Source of the DNA: Alligator mississippiensis | Lineage: Eukaryota > Chordata > Crocodylia > Alligatoridae | Assembly: GCF_030867095.1 (NCBI RefSeq) | Contig: NC_081824.1 | Span: 169,454,933-169,518,932, forward strand | Reading direction: 5' to 3' | DNA: 64,000 nt | Part shown: in pieces, positions 49,575-61,438 of the stretch | Layout: every line of letters starts with the position of its first letter | How positions within the stretch are numbered: position 1 is the first letter of the stretch | Program-made: the position numbers and the translations under genes | The notes under the pieces: model-generated | The model's database searches: none | What the model was told of the DNA's origin: nothing | Seen by the model: only the letters and a program-made list of their open reading frames with translations

Positions 49575-49806
49575 TTTAGGCCTTGTCTGCTGGCATAGCT
49601 CTGCCAGCAAAGCCCTTGGTGTGGACACAGTTCTGCTGCTAGAAGGTTGGCTTCTACCAACAAAGCAGCTGTCATTTTGGGAGAGCTGATGTAAGTCTGC
49701 CAACAGAAACCACCTCCTGCCTTCAGAGCCACAACCACACTGGGGGTTTGGCCTCTAACTCTGCCACCAGTGTCAACTGTAGCTGTCTTCACACTGTGGA
49801 TTGACA
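49575..49806. mobile_element. Possible MITE with repeated TGCCAGCAAA words
   Basis: Starts ttaggccttgtctgctggca and ends near tcttcacactgtggattgac. The interior alternates gccagcaaagc and accaacaaagc. The ggccttgtctacactgg opening is typical of short non-autonomous DNA transposons of reptiles. No clean target duplication was seen. Confidence 0.4.
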
Positions 49807-50365
49807 CCCCTCGCCCCCCCACCCCAAGGCACACCTATCACGCTTTCATGCCATGCCCAGGGACATGACCATGATGCTTGCCCTGCCTGCATGCACCAGT
49901 TCCTGGAAACGAGACAGTTGAGCTCAGCAGTGCTTGAGCACCTTTTCAGCGCTGTCCTAACCATATGCAAGGCTGCTCTAAAGCAGCTAAGCTTATATTG
50001 CCTCCTTCCTGGGATTTGGCATGCGTCACACAAGAGTGAGTGTGTGGTCAGCAATAATACAGAGAGTGCTACAGAGTAAAGACCTTCCAGAGGCTCACTG
50101 CAGTGGCATCAGGGGAGCAGAACATTACAGGTGGGGTCTGTTTCCAGCCATTCTTGGTACTGCTCTAAGGTCATGGGATTGAGCTGTCATAATCGGGTCT
50201 CTTCTGGCAACAGAGCAGCTAATCTTCTTTCTGTTCTTTCCTTTGGAGAAGCAGTCTGTATGGGCCATTTATACCTGCATTGTTTTCTTCAGCAGCCTGT
50301 TATCAGTCCTCTGTCTAGCCTCTCTGCTATTGATCTCCCCCTTACCCATAGGATCCTATATCGGA

Positions 50366-50531
50366 CATGGGTGGGCAAAATGCAACCCGCGGGCCGGATG
50401 CAGCCCACAGGGACCCTAAAAAATTTAGAAAATTAATATTTGGCTACCCCTGGCTGCCTGTCATGCAGCCCTTGATGGCTTGCCAAAACTCAGTAAGTAG
50501 CCCTCCGCCTGAAATAATCGGCTGGCCCCTG
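50366..50531. mobile_element. Short hAT-type element, 166 bp
   Basis: Opens CATGGGTGGGCAAAATGC with gcgggccggatgcagccc following, the common vertebrate hAT terminus, and ends GGCTGGCCCCTG. Direct repeats ctatatcgga flank it exactly (50356-50365 and 50532-50541). Confidence 0.75.
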
Positions 50532-51584
50532 CTATATCGGATGTGCCCCTTTTCTTGTGTTTCAGCTCCCCTTCTTTGGTTCAATTCTGCATGGTGCATT
50601 TACTGGCTGTGAGCTCCTTCTCTTCTCTCAAAGGAGGCTGTAGGTATGGAGAGCTCTGTGGAGCCCCTGTAGGTGGATAGGTTGTTCAGAACACATGTAT
50701 CCTTTTCCAGCTACAGCCCAGCTTGTACCAAGTAAAGCAGCCCTGTGGAACTGCAAAGGATCTGTACAGGTGTCTGTGGTGTCACCAGCCATCCCAGCTG
50801 CAGGCCTCTGGCATGTGCCAGCAGAGAATGGAGAATGACCCACAGGCAATATGGTTCCTGGTTGCTACATGAGATGTCACTTTCTGAAGACTGTGCCTCA
50901 CCATGAAATGTGGACAGATTCCTTGGCTCACATAAATTTCTGCATGCTGGTCTCTGCAGTCTCTACCTACTCCTCCTCCATACTAAAACAGAAGGCAGCT
51001 CAGACCTACTACTCTGGGTGCAGCCCTGTCTCCTGAGAAGTGACTGACACAGCCCTGAGTAAGACGAAGGTTGAACTTTGCAGTGCAATTTAACAGAGTC
51101 ATGCTCTTGTTCATCCCACATTTTCCAATTAGAGGTCTTCAGTAGCCTCTTTCTCTGGATGAGTCCATCAGCCTCTCAAGTCAGTGAACAAACCTATAGT
51201 TTTCACCACAGCACTGTGATCAATGTGAAATTCAGATTACAACAGGTTGATGCTGGCTGCATGGCAAATTATATTCACAGGCTGAGGACAGAGCTGAGAG
51301 GAAGCTTCAGTGTAAATGTTTAAAAACACTTGCTACCTTCTTAGGGTATTTCACCAATGCTGCGAGCAATTTTCGGGTCCCAGAGAGGATCTCAGAAGGG
51401 ATCCAATGACTCTTTCTCTTCTTACATCAGTGGAGCCTTTTTTAGACCTCTTTGTCTGTGACTAATTGTCTCTTGCTGTGGCCCAGCCTGACATTGTTGG
51501 CTTCTGGAGACTCAGAGTTGGAAGTCAGTGAAACTGAGACCCTTCCCAGGGCTCTTCTGTGTGCAAGTCACACCGGTTTAGAAT

Positions 51585-51850
51585 CGGTTAGAGTCTTGTT
51601 TGTTTATTTTGTCTATACATAGATTTGTACCAGTTTAATCAGCCAGTGTAATTAAACCGCTACAGTCCTTTAAACCCCCATTTCCCTTTAAGAGCAGTTT
51701 ATTTGAAGTCACTTCAAACCTGCCCCAACTGACTTAAGGTAAAAGGAATAAGGTTGCTTTTGAACCTGTTCCATACTCTGTGTAGACACATATTTTGGTT
51801 TAACTAAATTGGTTTAAATTCACATCTTTGGTTAAACCGCTGTGACTTTC
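51585..51850. mobile_element. Possible MITE rich in GGTTTAA words
   Basis: cggtttagaatcggtt near the left end and ggttaaaccgctgtgac near the right end are inverted, and several taaaccgc / gtttaa words lie between. The end ctacgtagacaaag resembles other reptile MITE ends. Confidence 0.4.
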
Positions 51851-52089
51851 CTACGTAGACAAAGTTTCCAACTGACTGATATATAACTTGCACATCAGCC
51901 ATGAGCAAGGGCATAGGCTCGTTTGACTCAATGCCAAGGAGCCAAGAGTGAATTACTTTTCCTTGCTATGTTCTTTGTGTGTGTAAGTGTCTGTATAATA
52001 GCAGAGCTGATAGCTACATAGACTGGACATAGCCTCACTGTGCTGTTCTTTTCTGTACCCCTGGCTGGCTGGAACGGTACCATAACACA

Positions 52090-53292
52090 GAGATCTGCAG
52101 GGACTGGCGCTGGGTCCAGTGCAAGTTAGTCTTTTCATCAGCCACCTAGAAATAAATCTAAAATTGCAGATTAAACTGGTTTGGGGGTGACAAAAATTGG
52201 CAGAGTTGTGAGCACAGAGAGAACTGCCACACAGAGCATGGTAAGCTGGGCCAAATGGTTTGGAGCAGAGCCAAATGCAAAATTCTGCATCTAGGAGCAA
52301 GGACCGCAGGACAGGCTGATGGAGATACCCTGGAAGACTTCTGTGGGTCACCATGAACAACACGAGCTTCTGAGCTGAGACAAAAAATAACAAATGCTAT
52401 CCTTGGAAAAGCATTCCTGGCCAGTATGTGCCCATTGCCAAAAGAGCGAACAACAGATTACACAGACAAGGTTGAAATACTCAATGTTTCAGTCTTCACA
52501 GGAAAAGTAAATTGTGACCAGTTTCTTAATGCAATTCATGTTGATTTATGAGACTAGGCTGAAAAGGCTAGGATTATTTAGTTTGGAGAAGAGAAGACAG
52601 GGGTGGGGGGAGGGGAGGGGATCTGGTAAGTCTTCAAATACCTGAAGTGTGGTTATGTGGAAGATGCAGATAAAGTATTTCCTGTGGCCACAGAGGACAG
52701 GAGAAGGAACAGCAGTCTTAAGGCACCTATACACATGCAGAGAGGCTGCTCCAATGTGTTGTAATTACAGTGCATTGGAGCAGACTCAATTGAGTCTGCC
52801 AGAGCATGGTAATTACCATGCTCCAGCAGACTCCAGCATCACGTGTTTCAGCATCCCTGCACTGAAAAATGGCAGCGGGGGTGCTTTAACTAAAATCATT
52901 TGCTGAGCTTTAGTTAAAGCACCCCTGCTGCCGTTTTTCAGTGCAGGGATGCTGATGCATGCACGCGAAGCTTCTGGCACTTTAATTAGAGTGGCTCTCA
53001 GAGCTGCTCTAATTAAAGTGCTCCCCCCCCCCCTCTTAGAACACATCTATACATGCCCATAAATGACAGCAAGGGAAATTTAAGTTGGATATTAGGAAGA
53101 ATATTTCCATTATAAGGTGGGTTAAGCACTGGAACATGCTACCAGGAGAAGCTGTGGAATCTCTGTCCTTGGCTGTTGTTAAAGGTTAGACAGACTGTGA
53201 TGGTTTAGTGAGGGATGATCCTGCCTTGAGCAGTGGGGTTGGACTATATGACTGCACAGGTTCCTTCCAGCCCAGCTAGTCTATGATTCTGT
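52090..53292 (+). repeat. CR1 LINE, 3' half, interrupted by another element
   Basis: Degraded RT coding (ggtccagtgcaagttagtct, cttttcatcagccacctaga), then the 3' region gagactaggctgaaaaggct, gaagagaagacaggg, gcaagggaaatttaagttgg, and the terminal gttggactatatgac / ccagctagtctatgattctg. The element at 52721-53064 splits it. Many disruptions; inactive. Confidence 0.88.
52721..53064. mobile_element. Multi-palindrome non-autonomous element inserted in CR1
   Basis: Three nested-independent palindromes lie side by side: around 52768-52836 (ctccaatg, ggagcagactcaattgagtc), 52850-52951 (two inverted arms of about 43 bp, agcatccctgcactgaaaaa to gctttaactaaa, near-perfect) and 52978-53022 (gcactttaattagag, ctctaattaaagtgc). 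The ends ggcacctatacacatg and ctatacatgccc are roughly inverted. Flanks ttaa and ataa hint at a TTAA target. CR1 sequence resumes directly on both sides. Confidence 0.72.
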
Positions 53293-53299
53293 GTTAACA

Positions 53300-55165
53300 A
53301 ATGGATCAGAACACAGACCAGAAGAGGGAGAGAGTGGGTTAAAGAATATCTGGATAGATTAGATGTATTCAAGTTGCCAGGACTCAATGAAATTCCCCTT
53401 AGAGTGCTTGAGGGCATAGCTAAAGCAATCTCTGAACCCTTAGCAGCTATCTTTGAGAGTTCCTGGAGGACAATGTAGGTCTCAAAGGATTGGTGAAGGG
53501 CAAATATACTACCTGTCTTTAAAAAAAAAAAAGAAAAAAAGAGAGAGAGAGAAAAGAGAACCTCAGAAAATATTGACCAGTCAGCCTAATTGTGGTACCT
53601 AGAAAGATGCTAGAACAAATTATTTCTACAGTCTATTTCTAAGCATGTGGAAGATAATAAAGAGATGGGGAAATAGGCAACCTAGATATGTCAAGAATGT
53701 ATCATATCCTGTCAAAGAAGAAAAACTGATTGGCTTGATAACTGGCCTAGCAGATGAGGGGGAAGCAGCAGCTGCAATGTATCTTGACTTTTGTAAGGCT
53801 TTTGACACTCCCTCACATGACATTCTCACAAGCAAACTACAGAAATATGGTGTAGATGAAATCACCCTAGGGTGGGTGGTAATCAGTGCTTCACTGTCAG
53901 ACTGCGAGGACATTTCAACTACAACTCTGCAAGGGTCTGTCCTGAGTCCTGTTCTAGACAATAGTTTCATTAGTGGCTTGGAAGGGAGAGTGTGTTTATA
54001 AAATTTGTGGGTAATACCATGCTGGGAGAGGTTGCAATTTCTTTGGGAGACCGGATTAAAATTTAAAATTATACTGATAAATTGGAGAACTGAACCAAAA
54101 TCAAGAAGATGAAATTCAGTTTAAGATACCCCCAAAACAGTGGTAAGTACTATACATAGGAAGAAGGAACCATAGGTATGAGTGCAAATGGGGAATATAA
54201 CTGGCTGGTATGTAAGCAGTACTACAGAAAAGGGGCTAAGAATTAGACTGGATCAGAAACTGAGCATGTATCAATGAAGTGATATTGTTGCATTAAGGTA
54301 AATTTCATTGTGAGCTGTATTAACAGGAATGTCATAACAAGAGACAGGAGAAGATTTTTCTGCTCTACTCAGCACTGGTGAGGCTTCAGCTGGAACATTG
54401 TTTCCAGTTGAAGGCACCACAGTCTAAGAAAGATGTAGACAAACTGGAAGTTCAGAGAGAGAGCAAGTAGAATGAGAAGCGGCTTGGAAAATGGCTTTCG
54501 CAGAAAGGTTGAGACCATCATATTTTCAGACTGAGGTGGGGGGACAAAGGCGTTCACCTATGTAAAAGAGGACCGCTCTCAGATGTTTTCCATATCTTCT
54601 GGGGATTTAGGACAAAGAGTCCTTGGCTTAATTTCAACAATGAAGATTTAGGCTAGATATTAGGGAACATGTTTTTATCTACTGGGTAAGTAAGTGCTGA
54701 ACAGGTTACCTTAAAAGATGTTAGAATCCCCTTTGGAGTTTTTTAAAAGCAGGTGAAACCAGCACCCCTCAAGAGTGCTCTAGGTCAGTGATTCTCAACC
54801 ACTGTGTGATGAGATCCTTTTAAGGGGGGCATGAGGTGCTATGCAATATTAGCACTGTCACATGTGGAAACACTTGCACATGATTCTCAAGATAAACCAA
54901 GAGATTTAAAATAGGAATCCATAGTATCAAAAACATTTCTGACCTTTTGTGGTCTTCCTGAGTTATTTTCAACAGAAGAATTGTATTCATTTTCCATAGT
55001 CAAAAAATGAGTGAGAGCTAAGCGTTGGCATGTTTCAAAGGGTGCTCTGAGTCTAATGAGGGCTCCCTTGAGTCCGAAAGGTTGGAACCCATTTGTATAG
55101 GTATGTTTGATCCCACTGAGGGATGGGATGGGCTGGATGACTTCTTAAGGTCTCTTCCAAGCTGA
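53300..55165 (+). repeat. CR1 LINE, long old copy
   Basis: Covers the linker and RT through to the 3' end: the frame at 53645-54001 gives MYLDFCKAFDTPSHDILTSK and GSVLSPVL, matching CR1 RT blocks LDFSKAFDTVSHDIL and GSVLGP. The 3' tail reads gggatgggctggatgacttc then taaggtctcttccaagctga. Contains a hAT insertion at 54786-55094 and several frame breaks. Confidence 0.85.
54786..55094. mobile_element. hAT/Charlie-like element inside the CR1 copy
   Basis: Starts CAGTGATTCTCAACCACTG, ends AAGGTTGGAACCCATTT. Flanks ctctaggt and gtataggt agree at six of eight positions. CR1 text continues on both sides, so it inserted after the CR1. Confidence 0.72.
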
Positions 55166-55214
55166 TGTTCCAGTGAAACCTTTTGCTTTCTAAACAGGGG
55201 AGTGATGAGTAGGA

Positions 55215-55965
55215 GTAGGGAGGTGATTTATTACCTGTGTTTAAGAAAGCTGGAGAGACTAGTACTGAAATATTGGTGTTCACATTTTTAAAATGATGTT
55301 CAAAACCTGGCAGGGAAAGACCCACAAAAGTGATTTTGGTGATGGAAATGCATGATAGTGAGAGCCTTGGAAAGCTTAATTTGGTTAGCTTATCAAAAAG
55401 AAGATTGAGAGGTGATTTCATTACAGTATTCAAGTGTCTTCAAAGGGAGGTGCTAAAGGGCTCTTTCACTGAGGAAAGGTATAAGTGACCAGTGGCTGCA
55501 AGTCAAAGCTAGCCAAAATCAAAGGGCAAGTAAGACACAATTCTTTAGAAGGGAAGGTGATTGACCACTGGGTCAACAATCGAGCACAGCGGTAGGTTCT
55601 TTGTCTCTTGGTGTCTCCAGATGTGGGCTAGATGCCTGTCTGGCAGTGAGGTTTAGCCAAACAACTTGTAGACTTCAGACTAGCAGGGTATTGGCAGCCC
55701 TTGTCTCTCCCTGCTTTTACCTGTGGCATATTGTAGAAATGTTCTTGTTGTTTCGGTAGTGTTCCTTTGTAGTGTTGGATGAAGGTTTGATGTAGAGACT
55801 TTGGGGACTTCTTCAGTGGACAGTGGCCCATCAACACGAGGAACTGACTTCAGTGATCCAGGAGGCCCTTCCGGTCTGTGGGGGAAACTGGGTGCAATTT
55901 AGTGGCACCTGGTATACTGGAACTCAGACTAAATAACCTAATGGTCCCTTTTAGCCTTACCTTTT
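55215..55965 (+). repeat. CR1/L3-type LINE 3' remnant
   Basis: aagattgagaggtgatttca, ggtataagtgaccagtggct, ttgaccactgggtcaacaat and ctcagactaaataacctaat follow the order of the 3' part of a second, more diverged CR1 subfamily. Strongly decayed. Confidence 0.6.
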
Positions 55966-57903
55966 GTGACTGTTTGGACATCTAGAGTGCAGTTCAGTTC
56001 CTGTACTCTGCTAGACCTGTCTCAGGCAAACCCAGTGTCCTGAACTACAGGGCTGAGCTCCTAGAATTGGGGGAAATGGAAGGAAGCACTGCAAGGCATT
56101 CAATCTGTATTAAACCTTCTTCCTTTTGTTAGAAGCTTCATCATAATACAGGATGCCTGCCAGGCAGAAGATGAGTAAATGTTGTGGGCCAGGACTTGAG
56201 ATTCCTGGCAACTGAGGAGCCCTGCCATCTCCACTAGGAGCCCCTCTGTTCTTCCAAAGGCTTGGTTGGCATTTGCTTGCCTCCCTGCTGAGCCCCCTCA
56301 CCTGTTGGTCCTGTCAGGCACAGGCCTGGCAGTTCCTCACATCCAGGCAACTGTGCTATCTGTCCATCCAGGCTCATTCTTCCAAGTCCTCTGCCTGCTG
56401 GAGGAGGCCAGGCTTAAGTGGCAAACTTCCTGGGCTGGGCCATGACATACTCAGACATAGGAGTAGAAACAGCACAGCCAATTTTGCAAAGCATCTCAGG
56501 TGAGCGGTTTAGCATGGCTGAGGGACAGAGCCAAACAACCCACCTTTGTAGCATTTAGCCCTTCTGTGGGGCTGCCTGGACATGGCTACACTGCTTCCAG
56601 GCTAGGGAGCAGCCTGCAGCAGTTTGCTTGAAGATGCTGCCTCTGGGGGCAGTGGGTTTGCAGCGTAGTTATGGTAGGGAAACGGAGCCAATGCCCCTCC
56701 CCACCACTAATAAAGTGCAATCTCCTTACACAAACAGGCACATGCAGAGGTTGTACGGCCCCTACGATCCAGCTCTCTCTGGGTGTTTAGAGTTGAACCC
56801 CTGACAAAAAAACTCTGGAAGCAGTCAACACAGGTTCTGGGACTGTACACTGCCATGCTAGTATGCACACACGCACATAAGCAATCCTGATGTGTGCAGA
56901 GCTAGACTGAAGTCCAATAGAACCGAACATAGGGCTGACCCTGCACTCCCCATGATGCATTGCCCTGCAATGTGATCCCTTGTCATGTAGAGCTGTTCTT
57001 TGCGTATGGTCCTTAAGCCAGCTTTTAGCTTAGATGACAGGCTTCCTGTCTGAGCCTATTTGAATTCTTAGTGAGAATGAGATCTGATGAGATGAGACCC
57101 TGCAGCAAACGCTCCCTAACATTCTAGCTGTATCCATCATTTCCCCTTCATCTGTGGCTGCTGTAATGCTATTAAAAATAAAAAGGGATCCAAGTATGTC
57201 TGGCAAGATCTGTCATTTATAAATTCCTCACTGCCTATCCCTCATAGGCTCTAGTAATATCTGGGCATGTTTTACTAACCTCAGTGGTACATAAGGGATT
57301 TTCAAAAGCCAGTCGTACTCCCAGTGAAAATCAGTGAGAGTTAAGTGCCTGCTTTGTGCTGTTGAAAAGTCTCCGTGATGTCTAATAACAGGATTTTTTC
57401 TGTCTCTCTTTTTGTTCCATTATTTTAGTTGAAATGAGATTCTCACTTTTTTTAGGCAGTAATTTCCAGGACTCTGCTCATGTCATTTTGTGTGAAGATG
57501 GGTGATTCCATGAGGTTTCAGGCTCAGTCATCACAGCACTGCAGTGAGTTCACCCAAGGGGAGCTTCTCCTGAAAGAACAAACTGGGATTTTCCAGGCCC
57601 TGCGATTATCAAAACAAACCAGGGATGATGGCTGGACAAAGGGCCTTGAGACAGCTCAGTGAGTCAGAGGATGAAAAAATGCCATTACATTATAGTAGCT
57701 GGGTCTGGATCCCCCCCCACCCCACCCCATTTACTTGGCCCTGTTCAAACCTTATAGCTTATTACGATCCCTGCCTCAAAGAGCTCACAACATGGGGCCA
57801 AGCCAACACTAGGGGATGGTGGTTGAGATTGATATGTCAGTAGCCTACATCCACAGAGCACTTCTGTGTACTTTTCTCCCTATGGCTGATTCAAGATACA
57901 CCC

Positions 57904-57960
57904 CATGCGCACGCACGGACACACGCACGCACGCATGCATGCATGCATGCATGCATGCAA
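57904..57960 (+). repeat. (CGCA)n-(TGCA)n microsatellite
   Basis: cgcacgcacg then repeated gcatgcatgc, a self-complementary run. Confidence 0.95.
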
Positions 57961-58674
57961 GCAAAAGGAGCTAGACCAGTAAAAGTGCAATTTTGCTGGT
58001 ATAGCTGCATCCCCATGAGGGAACTCTGCTAGCACAGCCGTGTCAGCAATCACACCTTTCCACACCCCTGACCCATGCTGTTCTGCCAGCAAAAGTTGGT
58101 AGTGTAGAATTTGTCTTAAAGCCAAAACATCAGCAAGTGATAGACAAAGAAGCAAGTCGGGGTGGAGGAATGGGAAGGGCAGGGCAGGGCAACCAGAATA
58201 ATAGGATGCATGTCATTTTATGGAATCTGTTTTAAAGATGCATGGGATCAGCTGATCCACTGGTAAAAAAAGAAGGGCTGCAAGTATGTGGCTTTGAAAT
58301 GGAGAACTAATGAGAAAGTGGACAGCCCAAGGTCTGTGTTCTATCAATTGTTAAAAGCATCTGGTATTCATTGTTGTCTGTACTGTGTTAATCAGGGATG
58401 TGGAGAGGGAAGCGCTGTACCACGGACCTTGGTAAGAGTTTAACACTGAAACAGAAATAGCAGCCTGGCCCCAGGAAATGTGTGTGTGCTGGAAACACTC
58501 AGCCTTCTCCTTGCAGAGCTGCAGAATCGTGGCCAGTCAGTTTGGCCCATTAGGAACTCAGCTCCCTTAAACGCATCAGTGCTCTTCCCCTCTGCCCTCA
58601 CTCCTCTGTTCCCATTCTCACCCCCCCTCCCCAGCTTCTTATTGCCCCCTACCATTCCTGGCTTGGTGGTAAAG

Positions 58675-58989
58675 CAGTGTTTGTCAACCCATGGGTTGCA
58701 AAAATATATATGAACAAGCTTTAAAAATGGATTCTCCTTTAAAGGAGAAAAATATGGGAAAGCAGGGGGTTTTCACTTACAGGCTGGCAGAGTTCCAGCC
58801 TGCGAGGGACTGTTTGGGGCCCCCCATACCTCACACACTTAATAGCTGGGGCCTGGAGGCAGCGGGTCAGGAGTGAGAGGTACCAGCAGGGCCAGGGAGC
58901 TGTTTTCTACTTAAAACTATTTATTGGGTCAGGACTGGCCATCAGCGTTTACAAATGGGTCCTGGTACAAAAAGGTTGGGAAACCGCTG
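58675..58989. mobile_element. hAT/Charlie-like element, 315 bp
   Basis: Starts CAGTGTTTGTCAACCCATGG, ends AGGTTGGGAAACCGCTG. The left flank tggtaaag best matches ttctaaag found beyond the next element (59376-59383), suggesting the neighbour landed in its right-hand target duplication. Confidence 0.78.
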
Positions 58990-58997
58990 TTCTAGAG

Positions 58998-59375
58998 CAG
59001 GGGTAGGCAACCCCTGGCAGGGTGCCAAAGCATGGCATGGGAAGGCATTTTGCTTGGAAAAAGGCCGGGGCTGCACTATCAGAACAAGAATTGGACCCCT
59101 CGCAGCTCTCCTGCCATGCTTCCCTGCAGAGCTAGACACAGGCATGGGCAAACTGGGCAGCCGCCTGGGGCCCAGACAGAAAGGGGGCCCCAAAATAGTA
59201 ATTTTTAAATTACTATTATTATTATCATTATCTCTGGCTAAGGGGGGCCCGATACTAGTTCATCCAGGGCCACCAAGAGTCAAGGTATAGTGCTGCTCCC
59301 CTGGCATACCATCATCTTACAAGTTGAGGTTGTGGGTATTTTTGGCACTCTGCCCGAAAACATTGCTGACCCTTG
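58998..59375. mobile_element. hAT-type element of the CAGGGGTAGGCAAC family, 378 bp
   Basis: Starts CAGGGGTAGGCAACC, ends AACATTGCTGACCCTTG; flanks ttctagag and ttctaaag (one mismatch). Same family as 24762-24990 but longer, because of extra sequence at about 59139-59285. Confidence 0.85.
59139..59285. mobile_element. Insert within the hAT element
   Basis: gcatgggcaaactgggcagc, cgcctggggcccag, an ATT-repeat stretch and aggggggcccgatactag are absent from the 24762 copy. They resemble another short DNA element. Boundaries approximate. Confidence 0.5.
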
Positions 59376-61228
59376 TTCTAAAGCATCCCTGACCCTGCTT
59401 TTCCCTTGCTGCCTCTCATGCATTATTTACTGCTTGCATAGTGCTTCTAGATGGCAGCTACTTCTCCTCTTCCCTGGATGAACCTTTTATAGAGGCTCCC
59501 TTTTTCCTTTAGGAGCTGTCTACCAACCAAACCTCTGACCTTACCTTATGCCCTTTATGCATGGACAAGCAAGAGGGCTGGGTTTATTTTGGGGGAAGGG
59601 GGAATAGATTTGCTGTAGTTTGTCTTTTTTTTTCTCCTCTCCCATCTGCCCAACAGCAATGCTTATATCAGATGCACCTACACCCTACATCACTCTTGTC
59701 CCATTTTGAACAGTCATAAGGCAGTTCTTAACATGCGGGGTTTCACCACCCCCCCCCAATGTTGTCCACAAGCTGTTTCACATAAGGCCTGCACATTAGT
59801 GCATCATCAGCATAGGCCTTCCATATGCAAAGGTGGATCCTATCCACAATGAATATTCTGTCTGGTTGGGTTTCAAGTGTATTTGGGAGGTGCCCCCCAT
59901 GCTCATTTGAACATAAGACACTTCAGGGTCATCTGCTGTCAGTACTGATAACTTAGCAGGAGGGAGGCCTGCACCAGAGGTGTGCTATGTTGAGCATCCC
60001 TGTTTACAGTACTAGTAAAACAATTGCATCCTCTACTTCCCAGTTCTGCACCCTGCTGTGCCTCTGAGTCAGCCCATCTCTCTTTTTTTTTTTTTTTTTT
60101 TTCCCCCCCCTGACACAAATGGGTTGTGCTAGTGGGAAGCTGTTATAGCTCTGGGAGAGTGAGCAAGGTTCTCTGTGACCTGCTGGAGGAACACCACAGA
60201 AAGCAGGTGATGTTTCAGGGAGATGACAGATGCAGCCCTTCCATGATTCTTCCAATTAAAAGGGGGTTGCTGTTTTTCCCTCATGCACCTGCTGCTTTGA
60301 CTGGCAAAGCATCCTTTTGCTAATATAGATTCAATCGCTTCCCCAAACTGAGTTTACACTATAAGCCAGATCCTGCCTTTTCGATGCCTAATTTGACTGA
60401 TGTGGCTCAGGGACAACTAATTTCACTTTGCTTGAGTCCCTGAAAATGTTAATACAAAAAGGTGGCTAGGTCCTTGTTCTCCTCCTCCTTTTGCAACTCA
60501 CTCATAAGGCTAAGATGATGGCATGTTACAAAAGTAGGTGTGCTAATGGTTTTGGTTTTGGGTTTTTTCCAGGGAGTTGAGTAGGATTAAAATAGGATCA
60601 CCTTGAGGTGCCCTATAGATAGAACATGATCTGACCCTATACCTTTAGCCAATATGGTTGTATCACTTGGGGATGTGACTTCCAACCTGCCCCAGCCCCA
60701 ACCCCGCTAACTAGCGTAGCTGTGCCAGAAAAAGTGTATTGGCCAAGCCCTATTCCCCAGACTCTTAAGTGCATTTTATACCTTACTTCGTTTTGATTAA
60801 GAAGCTGTTAACAGCATGTTTGGGGCTCGCAGCACAGCATTAACAGGAAATCCAGAAAGGGCATACAAGTGTCTGGGAAATCCCAGACACCAAAGCCTAA
60901 CAGTCCAGTGAAGGCATTACTTTCACAGGAGCGCAGGGCATGTGTGTAGAGCTCCCATTGGCTCCAGTCAGCTTTGACACAGGCTCTGGTTGTGTCCGAG
61001 TTCTGTCCACAAGGAATATTTCTTCCCTGTGTAGAAGGAGGAAGATATGCCCCTGCCCTCTGCATTGCCCAGGCAGTATCCTCAGCCAGCTGTCAGAGCC
61101 TTGCCTCACTCATGCTGCCCAGGTGCTCCCCATGCCTTCCCCTCTCGGGAAGGTGACCTGATAAATAATTGTATATAAGGCCTGGTATGTTGTCACCCTG
61201 GGCAGGGCTGCTCGCAGCCTCACGCGTG

Positions 61229-61330
61229 AAAGCATCTGCATCTGACAAAGGAGGCTGTCGTCCAAGAAAGCTCATGCCTCTCTGAACCAGTCAGTCTCTA
61301 AGGTGCCACCCTGCCCTCCTTGCACCTCAC
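61229..61330 (+). repeat. Interspersed repeat end (gtctctaaggtgccac type)
   Basis: catctgacaaaggaggctgt, ccaagaaagctcatgcctct and gtcagtctctaaggtgccac follow the layout of a repeat common in turtles and crocodilians, whose family name I cannot give safely. Confidence 0.55.
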
Positions 61331-61375
61331 GTAGTCTGTGGAACTGGCAGGGCCACGTGGGAGGTCTTTCTCAAA

Positions 61376-61438
61376 CATATTGACACGGTCTTCTTGACTA
61401 TACATGGGGTGTATAGTCAAGAAGACCGTGTCAATATG
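61376..61438. repeat. Perfect 29-bp inverted repeat with 5-bp loop
   Basis: Arms 61376-61404 and 61410-61438 are exact reverse complements (catattgacacggtcttctt on the left; aagaagaccgtgtcaatatg on the right), separated by tgggg. No mismatch in 29 pairs. Confidence 0.97.

Noticed and set aside
59995-60110. Poly(T) run as a retrocopy tail
   Set aside because: No gene-like sequence on the adjoining minus-strand side and no flanking duplication seen.
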